42,383 nucleotides of DNA from Phenylobacterium sp. GTDB taxonomy: Bacteria; Pseudomonadota; Alphaproteobacteria; Caulobacterales; Caulobacteraceae. This document shows positions 1 through 8,051 of the stretch, piece after piece. How positions within the stretch are numbered: position 1 is the first letter of the stretch; every line of letters starts with the position of its first letter. The stretch spans positions 1 through 42,383 of the forward strand of contig NZ_JANINU010000097.1 in the NCBI RefSeq assembly GCF_024508875.1, written 5' to 3'. The notes below the pieces were generated by a model. It saw only the letters and a list, made by a program, of their open reading frames with translations, made no database searches and was not told the DNA's origin. The translations under genes and the position numbers were made by a program.

Positions 1-204
1 GACGCCGGCACGCACGACAGCCTGATCCAGGCGGGCGAGCTGATCCGCACCTACGAACAGCGCCAGGGCCTGCGCATCGGCTGCCTCGAGGAGATCGCGT
101 TCGAGAACGGCTGGATCGACCGGGAGGAGCTTGCTGCACAAGCGAAGACGCAGGGAAAGAGCGGTTACGGCAAGTACCTGCTCGAATTGGCGTCGCGGGA
201 ATAG
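1..204 (+). CDS. rfbA: Glucose-1-phosphate thymidylyltransferase, C-terminal fragment (cut by window edge)
   Basis: The first 67 codons are open from base 1 and end at TAG 202-204. They encode the C-terminal end of an RfbA/RmlA-type nucleotidyltransferase, which joins glucose-1-phosphate and dTTP to give dTDP-glucose, the first step towards dTDP-L-rhamnose in the cytoplasm. Recognisable family signatures are the opening DAGTHDSL, then RQGLRIGCLEEIAFENGWID and a final GYGKYLLEL. The start and catalytic N-terminus lie outside the window, so the full length is unknown. Its position next to the polysaccharide locus suggests rhamnose is one of the sugars used. The identification rests on a C-terminal pattern only but is quite specific. 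Confidence 0.85.
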   Translation, partial: DAGTHDSLIQAGELIRTYEQRQGLRIGCLEEIAFENGWIDREELAAQAKTQGKSGYGKYLLELASRE

Positions 205-360
205 GTTCGTTCGGACTACCCAGCTAACTGCAGAAAGCTGTTGATCTTTTTCCCGGTCGCGGACCGCTCGCGCGCGGCGTCGGTCGTTCGGTCTCGGAAT
301 TTGCTGAGATTTTTGCGCTGCAAGGAAACCCGCCGTCTCCTACTCGCCCCATAGGCGAAG

Positions 361-373
361 AAGGGTGACCCTT
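361..373. promoter_or_regulatory. Short inverted repeat upstream of the PEPxxWA-CTERM gene
   Basis: AAGGGT-G-ACCCTT is a perfect 6-base inverted repeat with one spacer base, about 50 bases before the start codon. It lies in the 218-base gap (205-422) after rfbA. It could be an operator or part of the 5' leader; nothing else in the gap reads clearly as a promoter. Confidence 0.25.
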
Positions 374-422
374 GCGTGCGGCCCCCTTACGGTGAACGCC
401 CAGTTAAAAAGGGTGCTAGTTC

Positions 423-1025
423 ATGCGTACTGTAACCAAGCTTATGGCTGCGGCCGCGATCGCGCTTTCCACCGGCGCTATCTCGACCAACGCCTCCGCC
501 ACCACGGTGATCGACAACTGGACCGCCGCCGCGGACCAACCGACCACCCTGACCTTCAGCGACAACAAGATCAGCGACCCCACCGGCGACGGCATCTACG
601 TCAACGGCGCGGACGCGACCGACGGCACGTCGCACCACGAGTGGGACGGCACGAACTTCACGGACACGTTCAACTTCGCCCTGCCGACCGGCTCGGTGGG
701 CTTCAATCTGAGCTCGGTGAGCTTCCAGGCCCTCAGCGGCCTGAACTTCACGAGCGTCACCTTCAACGGCGTGGCTCTGACGCTGTCGCAGGTTCCGAAC
801 ACCTACGTCTGGAACGCCTACACCGCGGCTCCGCTGCCGGTGGTTTCCGGAGGCCCGCAAACGCTGGTCGTCAAGGGCAATGGCGGTGTCAACGCGTCCT
901 GGTCGGGCACGGGCTTCTTCGCTCCGGCCCCGGTTCCTGAACCGGCGACCTGGGCGCTGATGATCTCGGGCTTCGGCGGCGCGGGCGCGATGCTGCGCGC
1001 GCGGCGGCGTCAGGCCTTCGCCTGA
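423..1025 (+). CDS. PEPxxWA-CTERM sorting-domain surface protein
   Basis: A 200-residue exported protein likely to be an exosortase substrate. It starts with a classical signal peptide (basic MRTVTK, a hydrophobic run, cleavage near ASA at residue 26). The middle is a Ser/Thr/Asn/Gly-rich, beta-strand-like region with no catalytic motif that I recognise. The last 30 residues carry the tripartite sorting signal: PEPATWA at 172-178, a short hydrophobic glycine-rich helix, and a basic RARRR end. Family knowledge: such tails are processed at the inner membrane by an exosortase, and the proteins end up at the surface or in the extracellular matrix. The exosortase at 17218-18114 is the obvious partner. 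The gene seems monocistronic, with a terminator just downstream. Its specific role is unknown. Confidence 0.88.
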   Translation: MRTVTKLMAAAAIALSTGAISTNASATTVIDNWTAAADQPTTLTFSDNKISDPTGDGIYVNGADATDGTSHHEWDGTNFTDTFNFALPTGSVGFNLSSVSFQALSGLNFTSVTFNGVALTLSQVPNTYVWNAYTAAPLPVVSGGPQTLVVKGNGGVNASWSGTGFFAPAPVPEPATWALMISGFGGAGAMLRARRRQAFA

Positions 1026-1048
1026 TCCGACGAGACCGATGCAATGGG

Positions 1049-1086
1049 AAGGCCGCCGCCCCGCCGGGACGGCGGCCTTTTCCTTT
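1049..1086 (+). terminator. Rho-independent terminator after the PEPxxWA-CTERM gene
   Basis: AAGGCCGCCG (1049-1058) and CGGCGGCCTT (1070-1079) form a 10-base-pair stem with an 11-base loop, followed by a T-rich run (TTTTCCTTT). It starts 23 bases after the stop codon, so the gene is probably transcribed alone. Confidence 0.8.
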
Positions 1087-1206
1087 GGACCCCGCCCTGG
1101 GTGACTCCGCGCTTTCCGGCGACTCCTCAGGTCGGCGAGAAACCGCTACCGTGTTCCCTGGGAGTCGAACGTCGCGGGGGCCAGAGGCAGCAATCCAGGT
1201 TTGTGC

Positions 1207-1223
1207 GTGAACGCAACGTTCAC
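1207..1223. promoter_or_regulatory. Operator-like inverted repeat upstream of the EpsD-like gene
   Basis: GTGAACG-CAA-CGTTCAC is a perfect 7-base inverted repeat with a 3-base spacer, 48 bases before the chosen start. It looks like a dimeric regulator site. A single GTGAACG half-site also occurs at 392-398 upstream of the PEPxxWA-CTERM gene, and CGTTCAC at 21131-21137 upstream of the acyl carrier protein gene. The binding factor is unknown. Confidence 0.35.
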
Positions 1224-1271
1224 CAAGCGTAGTCCTAGGTGTCGCCTGCGAATTCATTGATGGAAGCGAGC

Positions 1272-2198
1272 ATGCAAAAGAAGTCTGTCCTGCTTGTCGT
1301 GGGCCTTTGCGCCGGCCTCGGCCTCGCGGGCTGCGACAAGGTCAAGAGCCTCATGTCCGGCGGCAAGCCGACCGGCCAGGTCGTCGCCACCGTCGATGGC
1401 CAGGAGGTCACCGCCCTGGAGCTCCGCCGCGAGATGGGCGGCTTCTCGTCGCGCGATCCCGAGGTGATGAAGAAGGCCCAGCAACAGGTCCTGCAGCAGA
1501 TCATCGTGCGCAAGCTGATGGTCGAGAAGGCCAAGGAGGCGAAGCTCGACAAGACGCCGAACTACAACCTCGACGTCCAGCGCGGCGAAGAGCAATTGCT
1601 CGCCCAGCTCTACCAGCGCAGCCTGGCTGCCAAGACGGCCGTGCCGACCAAGGCCGAGGCCGACGCCTTCATCGCCCAGAACCCCGGCATGTTCGCCGAC
1701 CGCAAGGTCCTGGTGGTCGATCAACTGGTCGCGGCGCCGAACAAGATCGACCCGGCCCGCTTCCAGCCGCTGAAGAGCCTGGAGGAGGTCAAGGCCCTGC
1801 TGTCGTCCGAGAACGTGCCGTTCCAGGAGAGCGTCTCGACCCTCGACACCTTGCAGGTGAATCCCGCCCTGCTGGCGCAGATCCAGCGCCTGCCCCCGGG
1901 CGAGGTGTTCGTGATCCCGCAGCGCGGCTCGTTCGTGTTCAACCGGATCACCGGCAGCAAGTCGGCCCCGTTCACGGGTGAGCCGGCCGTGATGTACGCG
2001 ACGAACATGCTGCGGACCCGCAAGGCCCAGGAAACCGTCGGCAAGCAGCTCGAGGCGATGTACACGGCCGCCAAGCCGAACATCAAATACGCCCCGGCCT
2101 TCGAGCCGCCCAAGACGCCGGCGGGCAAGGCCGGCGCGCCGGCGGCCAAGGGCGCGGCTCCGGCCGCCGCCGCCCCCGCGGCTCCCGCCGCGAAGTAA
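1272..2198 (+). CDS. epsD: EpsD-family peptidyl-prolyl cis-trans isomerase-like lipoprotein
   Basis: A 308-residue SurA/parvulin-type periplasmic lipoprotein of the EpsD kind found in exosortase-linked polysaccharide loci. The ATG at 1272 is chosen because it places a lipoprotein signal peptide at the N-terminus (MQKK, hydrophobic run, lipobox LAGC with Cys21); upstream GTG 1239 and ATG 1260 are in frame but only add residues before the signal. An N-terminal SurA-like helical segment (VATVDGQEVTALELRREM, then helices to about residue 130) precedes a degenerate parvulin-like region. The tail is Ala/Pro/Lys-rich and disordered. Family knowledge: EpsD is required for polysaccharide export in methanolan-type systems, probably as a chaperone. 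Whether it has isomerase activity cannot be seen from the sequence. It is followed by a terminator. Confidence 0.82.
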   Translation: MQKKSVLLVVGLCAGLGLAGCDKVKSLMSGGKPTGQVVATVDGQEVTALELRREMGGFSSRDPEVMKKAQQQVLQQIIVRKLMVEKAKEAKLDKTPNYNLDVQRGEEQLLAQLYQRSLAAKTAVPTKAEADAFIAQNPGMFADRKVLVVDQLVAAPNKIDPARFQPLKSLEEVKALLSSENVPFQESVSTLDTLQVNPALLAQIQRLPPGEVFVIPQRGSFVFNRITGSKSAPFTGEPAVMYATNMLRTRKAQETVGKQLEAMYTAAKPNIKYAPAFEPPKTPAGKAGAPAAKGAAPAAAAPAAPAAK

Positions 2199-2263
2199 GG
2201 TGGGCCAAGCCTGGGTTCGGGCCGCGCCCGAGCCCAGGAGGCGTTTGAGTTCAGAGACTGCGG

Positions 2264-2290
2264 CGCGCCCCTCGGGGCGCGTTTTGCGTT
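2264..2290 (+). terminator. Rho-independent terminator after epsD
   Basis: CGCGCCC (2264-2270), loop CTCG, GGGCGCG (2275-2281), followed by TTTTGCGTTT. It lies 66 bases past the stop codon of the EpsD-like gene. It also separates that gene from the convergent ATPase gene. Confidence 0.75.
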
Positions 2291-2401
2291 TGGGCCGCAC
2301 GCACATCATCGCGCAGCCGGCTTCGCCTTGCGGGCGTACGGAAGATCGAGGACATCGAAGCCGGGCTTCGGGCCAGGATCTTTCGACCCCGGCCTGCGGC
2401 T

Positions 2402-3805
2402 TCAGGCGCCGGTGGACGTCGTCTTGCGGACCGGCGGGGGGACCGGAATGGCCTCCAGGCCGTCACGCGCCCACGACATCCAGATGTAGGCTGGCAGGCC
2501 GTCGTCGGTGAACCGATAGCTGGGCGCCTCGTCGCCGGGGACCTCTCGCAGCAGGCCTTCGGTCAGCAGCGTGGACACCAGTTGCTGGGCGCGCTTGGCC
2601 TCGATGTCCTGGTCGCTGACCAGATCCTGCAGGGTGAAAGCGCCGTCGCCGGCGAGCGCCGCGCGGGCGGCCGCGGCCACGCCGCCGCCGTTGCCTTCCA
2701 TCACCCGGGCCACACGCGTCACCAGCGGGCGGGACACGCGACCGGCGAACTCCTCGGCGGCCTGTTCCACGGCCTGGGCGACGTCGGCAGGCTTCACCGT
2801 CGTGCGCTGCTGGTTCAGCGCCATGTGGCCGGCGTGATGGCAGATGAGGTTGGCGAGGTAGGGCGAGCCGCGAGAGGCGGCGACGACGAAGGCCGTCGCG
2901 GTGGGCTCGAAGGTCATGCCCGTCTCGCGCTCGCCGTTGGCGACGATCAGCGCGATCTCGGCGTCACTCATCTTCTCCACGTGCAGGGCGAAGATGTTGC
3001 GGCGGATCGAAGGAATGTGCTCGACGAGGTCCGACAGGTCGCCGGCCACGCCCGACAGCACGAGTTGCACCCGGCCGAGCCGATCGGACAGCGTCTTGAT
3101 CAGTTCGGCGATGTCACGGCGGAAGGCGGCGGACTCGCATTGGTCGAATTCGTCCAGGATGATCAGGACACGGGTGCCGGTCAGCTTGGCGCAGAGGTCG
3201 CCGAAGACCCGGGGCGAGATCTGGGTCTGGGGCAGCAGGTCGAGCAGCGACGAGCCGCGCTCGGCCTCGGAGTCGGTCGGTGCGAAGCCAGAGTGGTACA
3301 GCAGCGGAATGTCGGCTGCCGCGCCGCGGAAGATCTCGTCGAACGAGGAGAGGGCGCCGCACGAGGTGTAGACCACGAGGTAGCGGGCGTCGGTGGCCGC
3401 CGCGCGCAGCATGTGCAGCAGCGAGGTCTTGCCGATGCCGCGCTCGCCGTAGAGCACGACGTGCAGGCGCTGGTTCTCGATCGCGCCGATGATCGTGCGC
3501 AGCAGCGCCTGGCGGCCCGAGAACATGCGGCCGTCGGCCACCGGGTGCGACGGCGTGAAGGCCTGGCGCAGGCGCGAGCGGAACGAGGCCATCTTGTCGG
3601 CGCCGCCCGCATAGGGCTGGTCGCTGGCCATGGTCTGGAAGCGGGGCAGCACGCCTTCGCCACGCTCGCGGCGGGATTCCAGGAACGCGGGCGGGGTGAC
3701 GTTCGACGGCGGGCGGGGGCCGCCCGCGGCGGGCGCGCGCGTCGGGGCAGGACGGCGCTTGAACATCGATGTCATCCTGCCGAGCAAGCTCAAGAACGCC
3801 TCCAT
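2402..3805 (-). CDS. AAA+/Orc1-Cdc6-like ATPase, function unknown
   Basis: A 467-residue cytoplasmic P-loop ATPase. The N-terminal 90 residues are Pro/Arg-rich and probably disordered. A single ATPase domain follows, with Walker A GERGIGKTS at 120-128 and Walker B VLIILDEFD at 213-221. The C-terminal part (about 330-467) is helical and resembles a winged-helix or lid domain (FTLQDLVSDQDIEAKRAQQL region). The layout matches AAA_16/Orc1-like NTPases, which also include regulators and mobile-element proteins, so the role cannot be assigned. Internal ATGs at 3775 (MTSMFKRR) and 3766 are plausible alternative starts. It has no detectable membrane segment. It stands alone on the minus strand between polysaccharide genes and might regulate or remodel the assembly machinery. 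Confidence 0.75.
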   Translation of the reverse strand: MEAFLSLLGRMTSMFKRRPAPTRAPAAGGPRPPSNVTPPAFLESRRERGEGVLPRFQTMASDQPYAGGADKMASFRSRLRQAFTPSHPVADGRMFSGRQALLRTIIGAIENQRLHVVLYGERGIGKTSLLHMLRAAATDARYLVVYTSCGALSSFDEIFRGAAADIPLLYHSGFAPTDSEAERGSSLLDLLPQTQISPRVFGDLCAKLTGTRVLIILDEFDQCESAAFRRDIAELIKTLSDRLGRVQLVLSGVAGDLSDLVEHIPSIRRNIFALHVEKMSDAEIALIVANGERETGMTFEPTATAFVVAASRGSPYLANLICHHAGHMALNQQRTTVKPADVAQAVEQAAEEFAGRVSRPLVTRVARVMEGNGGGVAAAARAALAGDGAFTLQDLVSDQDIEAKRAQQLVSTLLTEGLLREVPGDEAPSYRFTDDGLPAYIWMSWARDGLEAIPVPPPVRKTTSTGA

Positions 3806-3903
3806 ATGCCCAGGCCAGCCGAGGCGGGCGTTGTGATAACGCCGTCGGGCTGTTTTAGGGCAAACGTTTCCGAATCCAACTATCGCCCGCGGGCTCCTTC
3901 GTT

Positions 3904-4962
3904 TTGATTAACCGCCAAGGTACGCAGCGCCGCAGGTCGCGGACGCCTCGGACGGCGGCAAGTTCCCCGGGGGGTGGGTTGAGAAGGCTCTTCATCGGGC
4001 TGTTGCTGCTGGGCTCCGGCGCAGCCTCGGTCCTGGCGGCGCTGGCCGTGTTCGGCGGCCGGTTCAGCGTGCGCCTGGACATCCTCTCGCATTTCCTGCC
4101 GTTCCTCGTCGTGGGCGTGGCGGCGGCGGCCGGGGTCTTCCTGCTGCGGCCCGACGTGCGGGCCACGCGGGCGGCGCTCGCGATACTGGTCATCGGCCTG
4201 GGCGCCGCGGCCTGGGCGATGGCGCCCGTCTTCCTCTATCGACAAGTGCGGGCGGATCGTCTCGACCCGGCGCTGCAGATCAAGGTGATCCAACTCAACG
4301 CGCTGGACGGCAACCGGCGGGGGCCGGCGCTCCTCGCCTGGCTGAAGGCGCAGGACGCCGACATCCTGGTGATGGAGGAGACGCCGGACATCGGCGACGA
4401 GCTGCCGACGCTCGGGTACCTGGCGAGCTGCGGCAACTGCCCGGCGACGATCTACTACAAGGCCGCCGCGAAGCCCTACTGGGACAACGGTCCGACCTGG
4501 GACTGGATGGCGCCGCGCAAGGTGGCGGCGGCCCGCTTCCGCGACGCACGGGGTGATTACACGGTCCTGGCTGTCCACCGCGGCCGGCCGACCCGCTTCG
4601 CCCGCACCTCCGACGAGACCGCGGCGCTACGCGACATGGCGCGCCGATTCCCCGCGAAAAGCACGATCCTGGCGGGCGACTTCAACTCGACGCCATGGTC
4701 GGCGGGGCGGCGGCGGGAAGAGGCGGCCCTGGGCCTGGTCCGCCAGACACGCGCCGTCCCGACGTGGCCGGCGGAGGCGGTCAGCCACAACCGCTTCGGC
4801 TTCCCGTTCCCGGTCCTGCCGATCGACCACATCTACGCGGGCCGCGACTGGGCCACGGTCAAGGTCGAGCGTGGGCCGAAGCTGGGGTCGGACCACTATC
4901 CCGTGATGGTGACCCTGCAGCGGGTGAGGGGAATTCCTACGCCTCGCGAGGGGACACGTTAG
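3904..4962 (+). CDS. Membrane-anchored endonuclease/exonuclease/phosphatase (EEP) family protein
   Basis: About 352 residues from a TTG at 3904; another in-frame TTG at 3979, preceded by a G-rich stretch, would give a shorter and equally plausible protein. Three N-terminal hydrophobic segments (about 27-45, 55-80 and 88-110) anchor it in the membrane. They are followed by a metal-dependent EEP domain with the expected residues in order: QLNAL (metal-ligand Asn), MEET (Glu), VHRGRP (His), AGDFNSTPWS, IDHIY and SDHYPV (catalytic His). Family members of this shape cleave phosphodiesters; the domain most likely faces the periplasm. The substrate is unknown; a phospholipid or lipid-linked sugar is possible given the surroundings. 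Its 3' end overlaps the convergent acyltransferase gene by 26 bases. Confidence 0.8.
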   Translation: MINRQGTQRRRSRTPRTAASSPGGGLRRLFIGLLLLGSGAASVLAALAVFGGRFSVRLDILSHFLPFLVVGVAAAAGVFLLRPDVRATRAALAILVIGLGAAAWAMAPVFLYRQVRADRLDPALQIKVIQLNALDGNRRGPALLAWLKAQDADILVMEETPDIGDELPTLGYLASCGNCPATIYYKAAAKPYWDNGPTWDWMAPRKVAAARFRDARGDYTVLAVHRGRPTRFARTSDETAALRDMARRFPAKSTILAGDFNSTPWSAGRRREEAALGLVRQTRAVPTWPAEAVSHNRFGFPFPVLPIDHIYAGRDWATVKVERGPKLGSDHYPVMVTLQRVRGIPTPREGTR

Positions 4963-5308
4963 CGGGGTTCCCGATCGCGTAGCTGTGGGGAGGCATGTCC
5001 TTGGTCACGACGGCGCCGGGCGCGATCACGCAGTCGGCGCCGATCGTCAGGCCGGGCATCACGATGCACCGCGCGCCCAGGTGCGACCGCGCGCCCAGGC
5101 GGGTGTCGACGTGCAGGCCGCGCGTCATGTCGTGGGTCAGCACCACCGCGTGGTCCTCGATCACGCAGCCGGCCTCGATGTGCACCCCGCGCGGCCAGGT
5201 GCGATCGATGAGCGCAGTGGTGGCGATACGCGCGGACGGATGGATGTCCATGCCCCACACGGCGGTCTGGATGAGCCGCTGAAACCGACTGTGAAGAGCG
5301 TTGAACAA
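4937..5308 (-). CDS. Hexapeptide-repeat (LbetaH) acyltransferase
   Basis: A 123-residue cytoplasmic transferase of the WcaF/serine-acetyltransferase fold. It shows repeated [IVL]-G-x4 turns: HPSARIATTALI, GVHIEAGCVIEDHAVV, GARSHLGARCIVMPGLTIGADCVIAPGAVVTKDM. The typical end PPHSYAIGNPA marks the C-terminal edge of the acetyl-CoA site. His residues in HDMTRGLHVD are candidates for the catalytic base. It is shorter than average but contains a complete coil set. Family members acetylate sugars before polymerisation. It is transcribed divergently from the second acyltransferase gene, whose start lies 80 bases away. Confidence 0.8.
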   Translation of the reverse strand: MFNALHSRFQRLIQTAVWGMDIHPSARIATTALIDRTWPRGVHIEAGCVIEDHAVVLTHDMTRGLHVDTRLGARSHLGARCIVMPGLTIGADCVIAPGAVVTKDMPPHSYAIGNPANVSPREA

Positions 5309-5388
5309 GCCTGGTCCTTGTGCTGCGCAGGCGAGGATACGGAAAGGAATCGGGTCTAAGAGGCTACGCAGACCCCGGAGGCCCGTCC

Positions 5389-5856
5389 ATGGCGCTCAAA
5401 TCCCTCGACCAACTGCGCCCGGTGCGGAGCTTCCTTCTCGACCTACGCAACATTCTGCTGCGCGCGCAGGGCGTCATCCTGGGGGAGGGCCCCAGCATCT
5501 CGCTCAGCTCGCGGTTCGAGGTGTCGAAGGGCGCGCCCATAACGATCGGTGACTACACCCTCGTGGCTTTCAAGACTCTTATCACCACGCGGACTGGCGA
5601 CGGGCCGCCGCGACCGGTGGTCGTGGGGGCTCGCTGCTTCGTGGGCGGCGGCAGCGTCATCCTGCCGGGCGTCACGATCGGCGACGAATGCATCGTGGCC
5701 GCCGGCGCCGTGGTGTTCGAGGACGTGCCGCCGCGCTCGATCGTGGCCGGGAATCCGGGGCGCGTGCTGCGGACCGGCATCGAGGTCGGCCACTACGGTC
5801 GCCTGAAGGGCGCCGACGAGATGAGCCGGCGCACCTACGACGGCGAGGACATCTAG
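5389..5856 (+). CDS. Hexapeptide-repeat (LbetaH) acyltransferase
   Basis: A 155-residue protein from ATG 5389, which is preceded by a good CGGAGG ribosome site about 7 bases away; the frame is open further upstream but that part reads as non-coding. An N-terminal helical stretch is followed by left-handed-beta-helix turns: GDYTLVAFKTLI, VVVGARCFVGGGSVILPGVTIGDECIVAAGAVVFEDVPP, and SIVAGNPGRVLR. This is the WcaF-like sugar O-acetyltransferase pattern. It differs enough from the neighbouring acyltransferase (4937-5308) to act on a different position. Its TAG stop (5854-5856) overlaps the stop of convergent asnB in a CTAG tetramer. Confidence 0.8.
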   Translation: MALKSLDQLRPVRSFLLDLRNILLRAQGVILGEGPSISLSSRFEVSKGAPITIGDYTLVAFKTLITTRTGDGPPRPVVVGARCFVGGGSVILPGVTIGDECIVAAGAVVFEDVPPRSIVAGNPGRVLRTGIEVGHYGRLKGADEMSRRTYDGEDI

Positions 5857-7778
5857 GCCGCGTCGGCGCGTTCGGCGTCCTGCCCCGGGCGATAGACGTT
5901 CTGGTACCAGACCTCGGCCGACAGGATCGTCCACAGTGTCTCGCCAGCGTCGACCTGGCCGGAGACGTGGGCGTCCACCAGCTTCCGCACCTCGGCCGCG
6001 TCCGCATATTCCTGGCAGAGGCCATGGCTGGCGGTGACGTGGTCGACGAGGAAGTCCTTCATCGGCCCGCGGAACCACTCCTTCAGCGGCGTGCGGAAGC
6101 CCCACTTCTTGCGGCTGATGATATCGTCCGGCACCAGCTCGCGGGCCCATTGGCGGACGATCCATTTGCCGGTGGCGCCGCGCACCTTCAGCGACGCTGG
6201 GAGGGCCAGGCCGAAGGCGGTGAGTTCCTTGTCGAGGAACGGCGGGCGCACCTCCAGGCCCTCGGCCATCGTCATGCGGTCGCCGCGCTCCAGCATGTTG
6301 CCGGGCAGCCAGGTGAGGCAATCCAGCATCTGCATCCGCAGCAGGCCGTCGCGGTCGTCGACGCGGGACAGGGCATCGCTCTGGCTCGCGATCGCGCGCT
6401 CCCAGTTGGCCGGGCTCCAGTCCAGGCCGGGCAGGATGCGGTGCAGGTCGGCGCGGTCGAGGTAGCTGAACCACTGGACGTGGCGGTCGACCTCCCGCGG
6501 CTCGGCCAGGGCGCGGGCGGCGACCAGGGCGCGGCGCTTGTCGAGGCCGGCGAGGCCGGCGAGCGAGGCCAGGTTGCCCGAGCCCAGGATACGAGCGGCG
6601 GCCCGCAGCGCGCCGGGCGCCGAGGCGAAGGCGTATTTCGGATAGCCGGCGAAGACCTCGTCGGCGCCTTCGCCCGACAGGACGACCTTCACGTCCTGCT
6701 TGGCCACGTTGCTCATCTCGGCGATGGCGATGTCGGCGGGCTGGCTGACCGGCCCGTCGCGGCACGCCGACAGCTCGGCGAAGCGCTTGATGTAGGCTTC
6801 GGGGCCCACGTTGATCGCGCGGTGCGTGGAGCCGATCGCCTCGGCCATCAGGCTGGCGAAGTGCAACTCGGAATGGGGGTCGCCCGCGAAGCCGACGGAA
6901 TAGGTGCGGATCTGCTCGCTGGGCGCGCGGATCTTGCGCATGGCCGCGACGATCAGGCTGGAGTCGAGGCCGCCCGACAGGAAGGCGCCGACCGGCACGT
7001 CGGCCACCAGCCGCTGTTCGACGGAGTCCAGGAACAGGTCCCGGCCGCGCCGGACCAACTCGTCGTGGCTGAGGCCCCGCTGGGCGTCGCGGGCCGTGCG
7101 GGCCTCGGCGACGAGGTCGAAGAAGCGGCCAACCTTTAGGCCGTTGCGGTCGAATTCGAGATAGCAGCCCGGCTCGAGCTGGCGCACGCCCTGGTGCAGC
7201 GTCTCGGAACCGTACACCGCGCGGAACCGCAGCGCCTGGCGGAAGGCATCCATGTTGAGGCTGCGGTCCACGTCCGGGTGGGCGAGGATCGCCTTGATCT
7301 CGCTGCCGAAGACGATCGAACCGGGGGTGGGCGTGGCGTAGAACAGCGGCTTCTCGCCCAGCGCGTCGCGGCCCAGAAGCAGCTTCTGGTTCCGCTCGTC
7401 CCAGAGCGCGAAGGCGAACATCGCGTCGAACCTCGGAAGCGCCGACGGACCCGAGCGGGCCAGCCAGCGCAGGATCACCTCGGTGTCGCCGTGGGTGGCG
7501 AAGCGCTCGCCTGCCGCTTCGAGTTCTTGCCGCAACGCTTTGTAATTATAGATTTCCCCATTGTAGACGATGGCCATACCACGGTCTGGGGCCAGCATCG
7601 GCTGTGGGCTGCCCTCGACGTCGATGATGCTGAGCCGCGTGTGGGCGAGGCCGCAGGGGCCGTTGACGTAGGTGCCGGTGGAATCCGGGCCGCGGCGGCC
7701 CAGCGCGGTCACCATCGCGGCCATGCCGCGCGGATTGATGCCCCGGTCGAAGTCTACGCGCCCGCCGATACCGCACAT
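5853..7778 (-). CDS. asnB: Asparagine synthase-type glutamine amidotransferase
   Basis: A 641-residue full-length class II glutamine-dependent asparagine synthase family protein. Cys2 (MCGIGG) is the glutaminase nucleophile after Met removal; RLSIID, YNGEIYN and GDTE mark the glutaminase site. The synthase half has the PPi-loop SGGLDSS at 268-274 and the later SGEGADEVFAGY. Known chemistry: ammonia from glutamine is channelled to an adenylated carboxylate. In polysaccharide loci such proteins may amidate a sugar carboxylate rather than make asparagine. The AsnB type cannot be separated from an EPS-specific paralogue by eye. The gene runs leftwards, divergent from the Wzz-like gene at 8052. 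Confidence 0.9.
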   Translation of the reverse strand: MCGIGGRVDFDRGINPRGMAAMVTALGRRGPDSTGTYVNGPCGLAHTRLSIIDVEGSPQPMLAPDRGMAIVYNGEIYNYKALRQELEAAGERFATHGDTEVILRWLARSGPSALPRFDAMFAFALWDERNQKLLLGRDALGEKPLFYATPTPGSIVFGSEIKAILAHPDVDRSLNMDAFRQALRFRAVYGSETLHQGVRQLEPGCYLEFDRNGLKVGRFFDLVAEARTARDAQRGLSHDELVRRGRDLFLDSVEQRLVADVPVGAFLSGGLDSSLIVAAMRKIRAPSEQIRTYSVGFAGDPHSELHFASLMAEAIGSTHRAINVGPEAYIKRFAELSACRDGPVSQPADIAIAEMSNVAKQDVKVVLSGEGADEVFAGYPKYAFASAPGALRAAARILGSGNLASLAGLAGLDKRRALVAARALAEPREVDRHVQWFSYLDRADLHRILPGLDWSPANWERAIASQSDALSRVDDRDGLLRMQMLDCLTWLPGNMLERGDRMTMAEGLEVRPPFLDKELTAFGLALPASLKVRGATGKWIVRQWARELVPDDIISRKKWGFRTPLKEWFRGPMKDFLVDHVTASHGLCQEYADAAEVRKLVDAHVSGQVDAGETLWTILSAEVWYQNVYRPGQDAERADAA

Positions 7779-7881
7779 CTTGGGAACTCGTCCTGGCTAG
7801 GAGTTGGTTGTCAGCCGGCCGGTGCAAAGTCCGGGCCGCGCAGACTAAGGATACGCGAAAGCCGGCAGGGGCGGCGCAACC

Positions 7882-7899
7882 CTTAATGAAATCGTTAAG
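7882..7899. promoter_or_regulatory. TTAA-N8-TTAA element between divergent asnB and Wzz-like genes
   Basis: CTTAA (7882-7886) and TTAAG (7895-7899) form an inverted repeat in the 273-base divergent intergenic region, in the only AT-rich patch there. It resembles the CtrA box of Caulobacterales (TTAA-N7-TTAA) but the spacer is 8 bases, so CtrA binding is doubtful. It may be a promoter or operator of either gene. Confidence 0.25.
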
Positions 7900-8051
7900 C
7901 GGCCGACCGATTTATTGTGCCCCGCCGCCTCGACCGCAGGGTATGAATGGACCAGTTTTCTCCCGTTTCGTCCAGCGCGCCGCCGGCCGATTCGGGATGG
8001 GCCGGTGAAGACGGCCGGGGCAGCCTGCGCCCGGCTCGGAGACGCGCGTAG

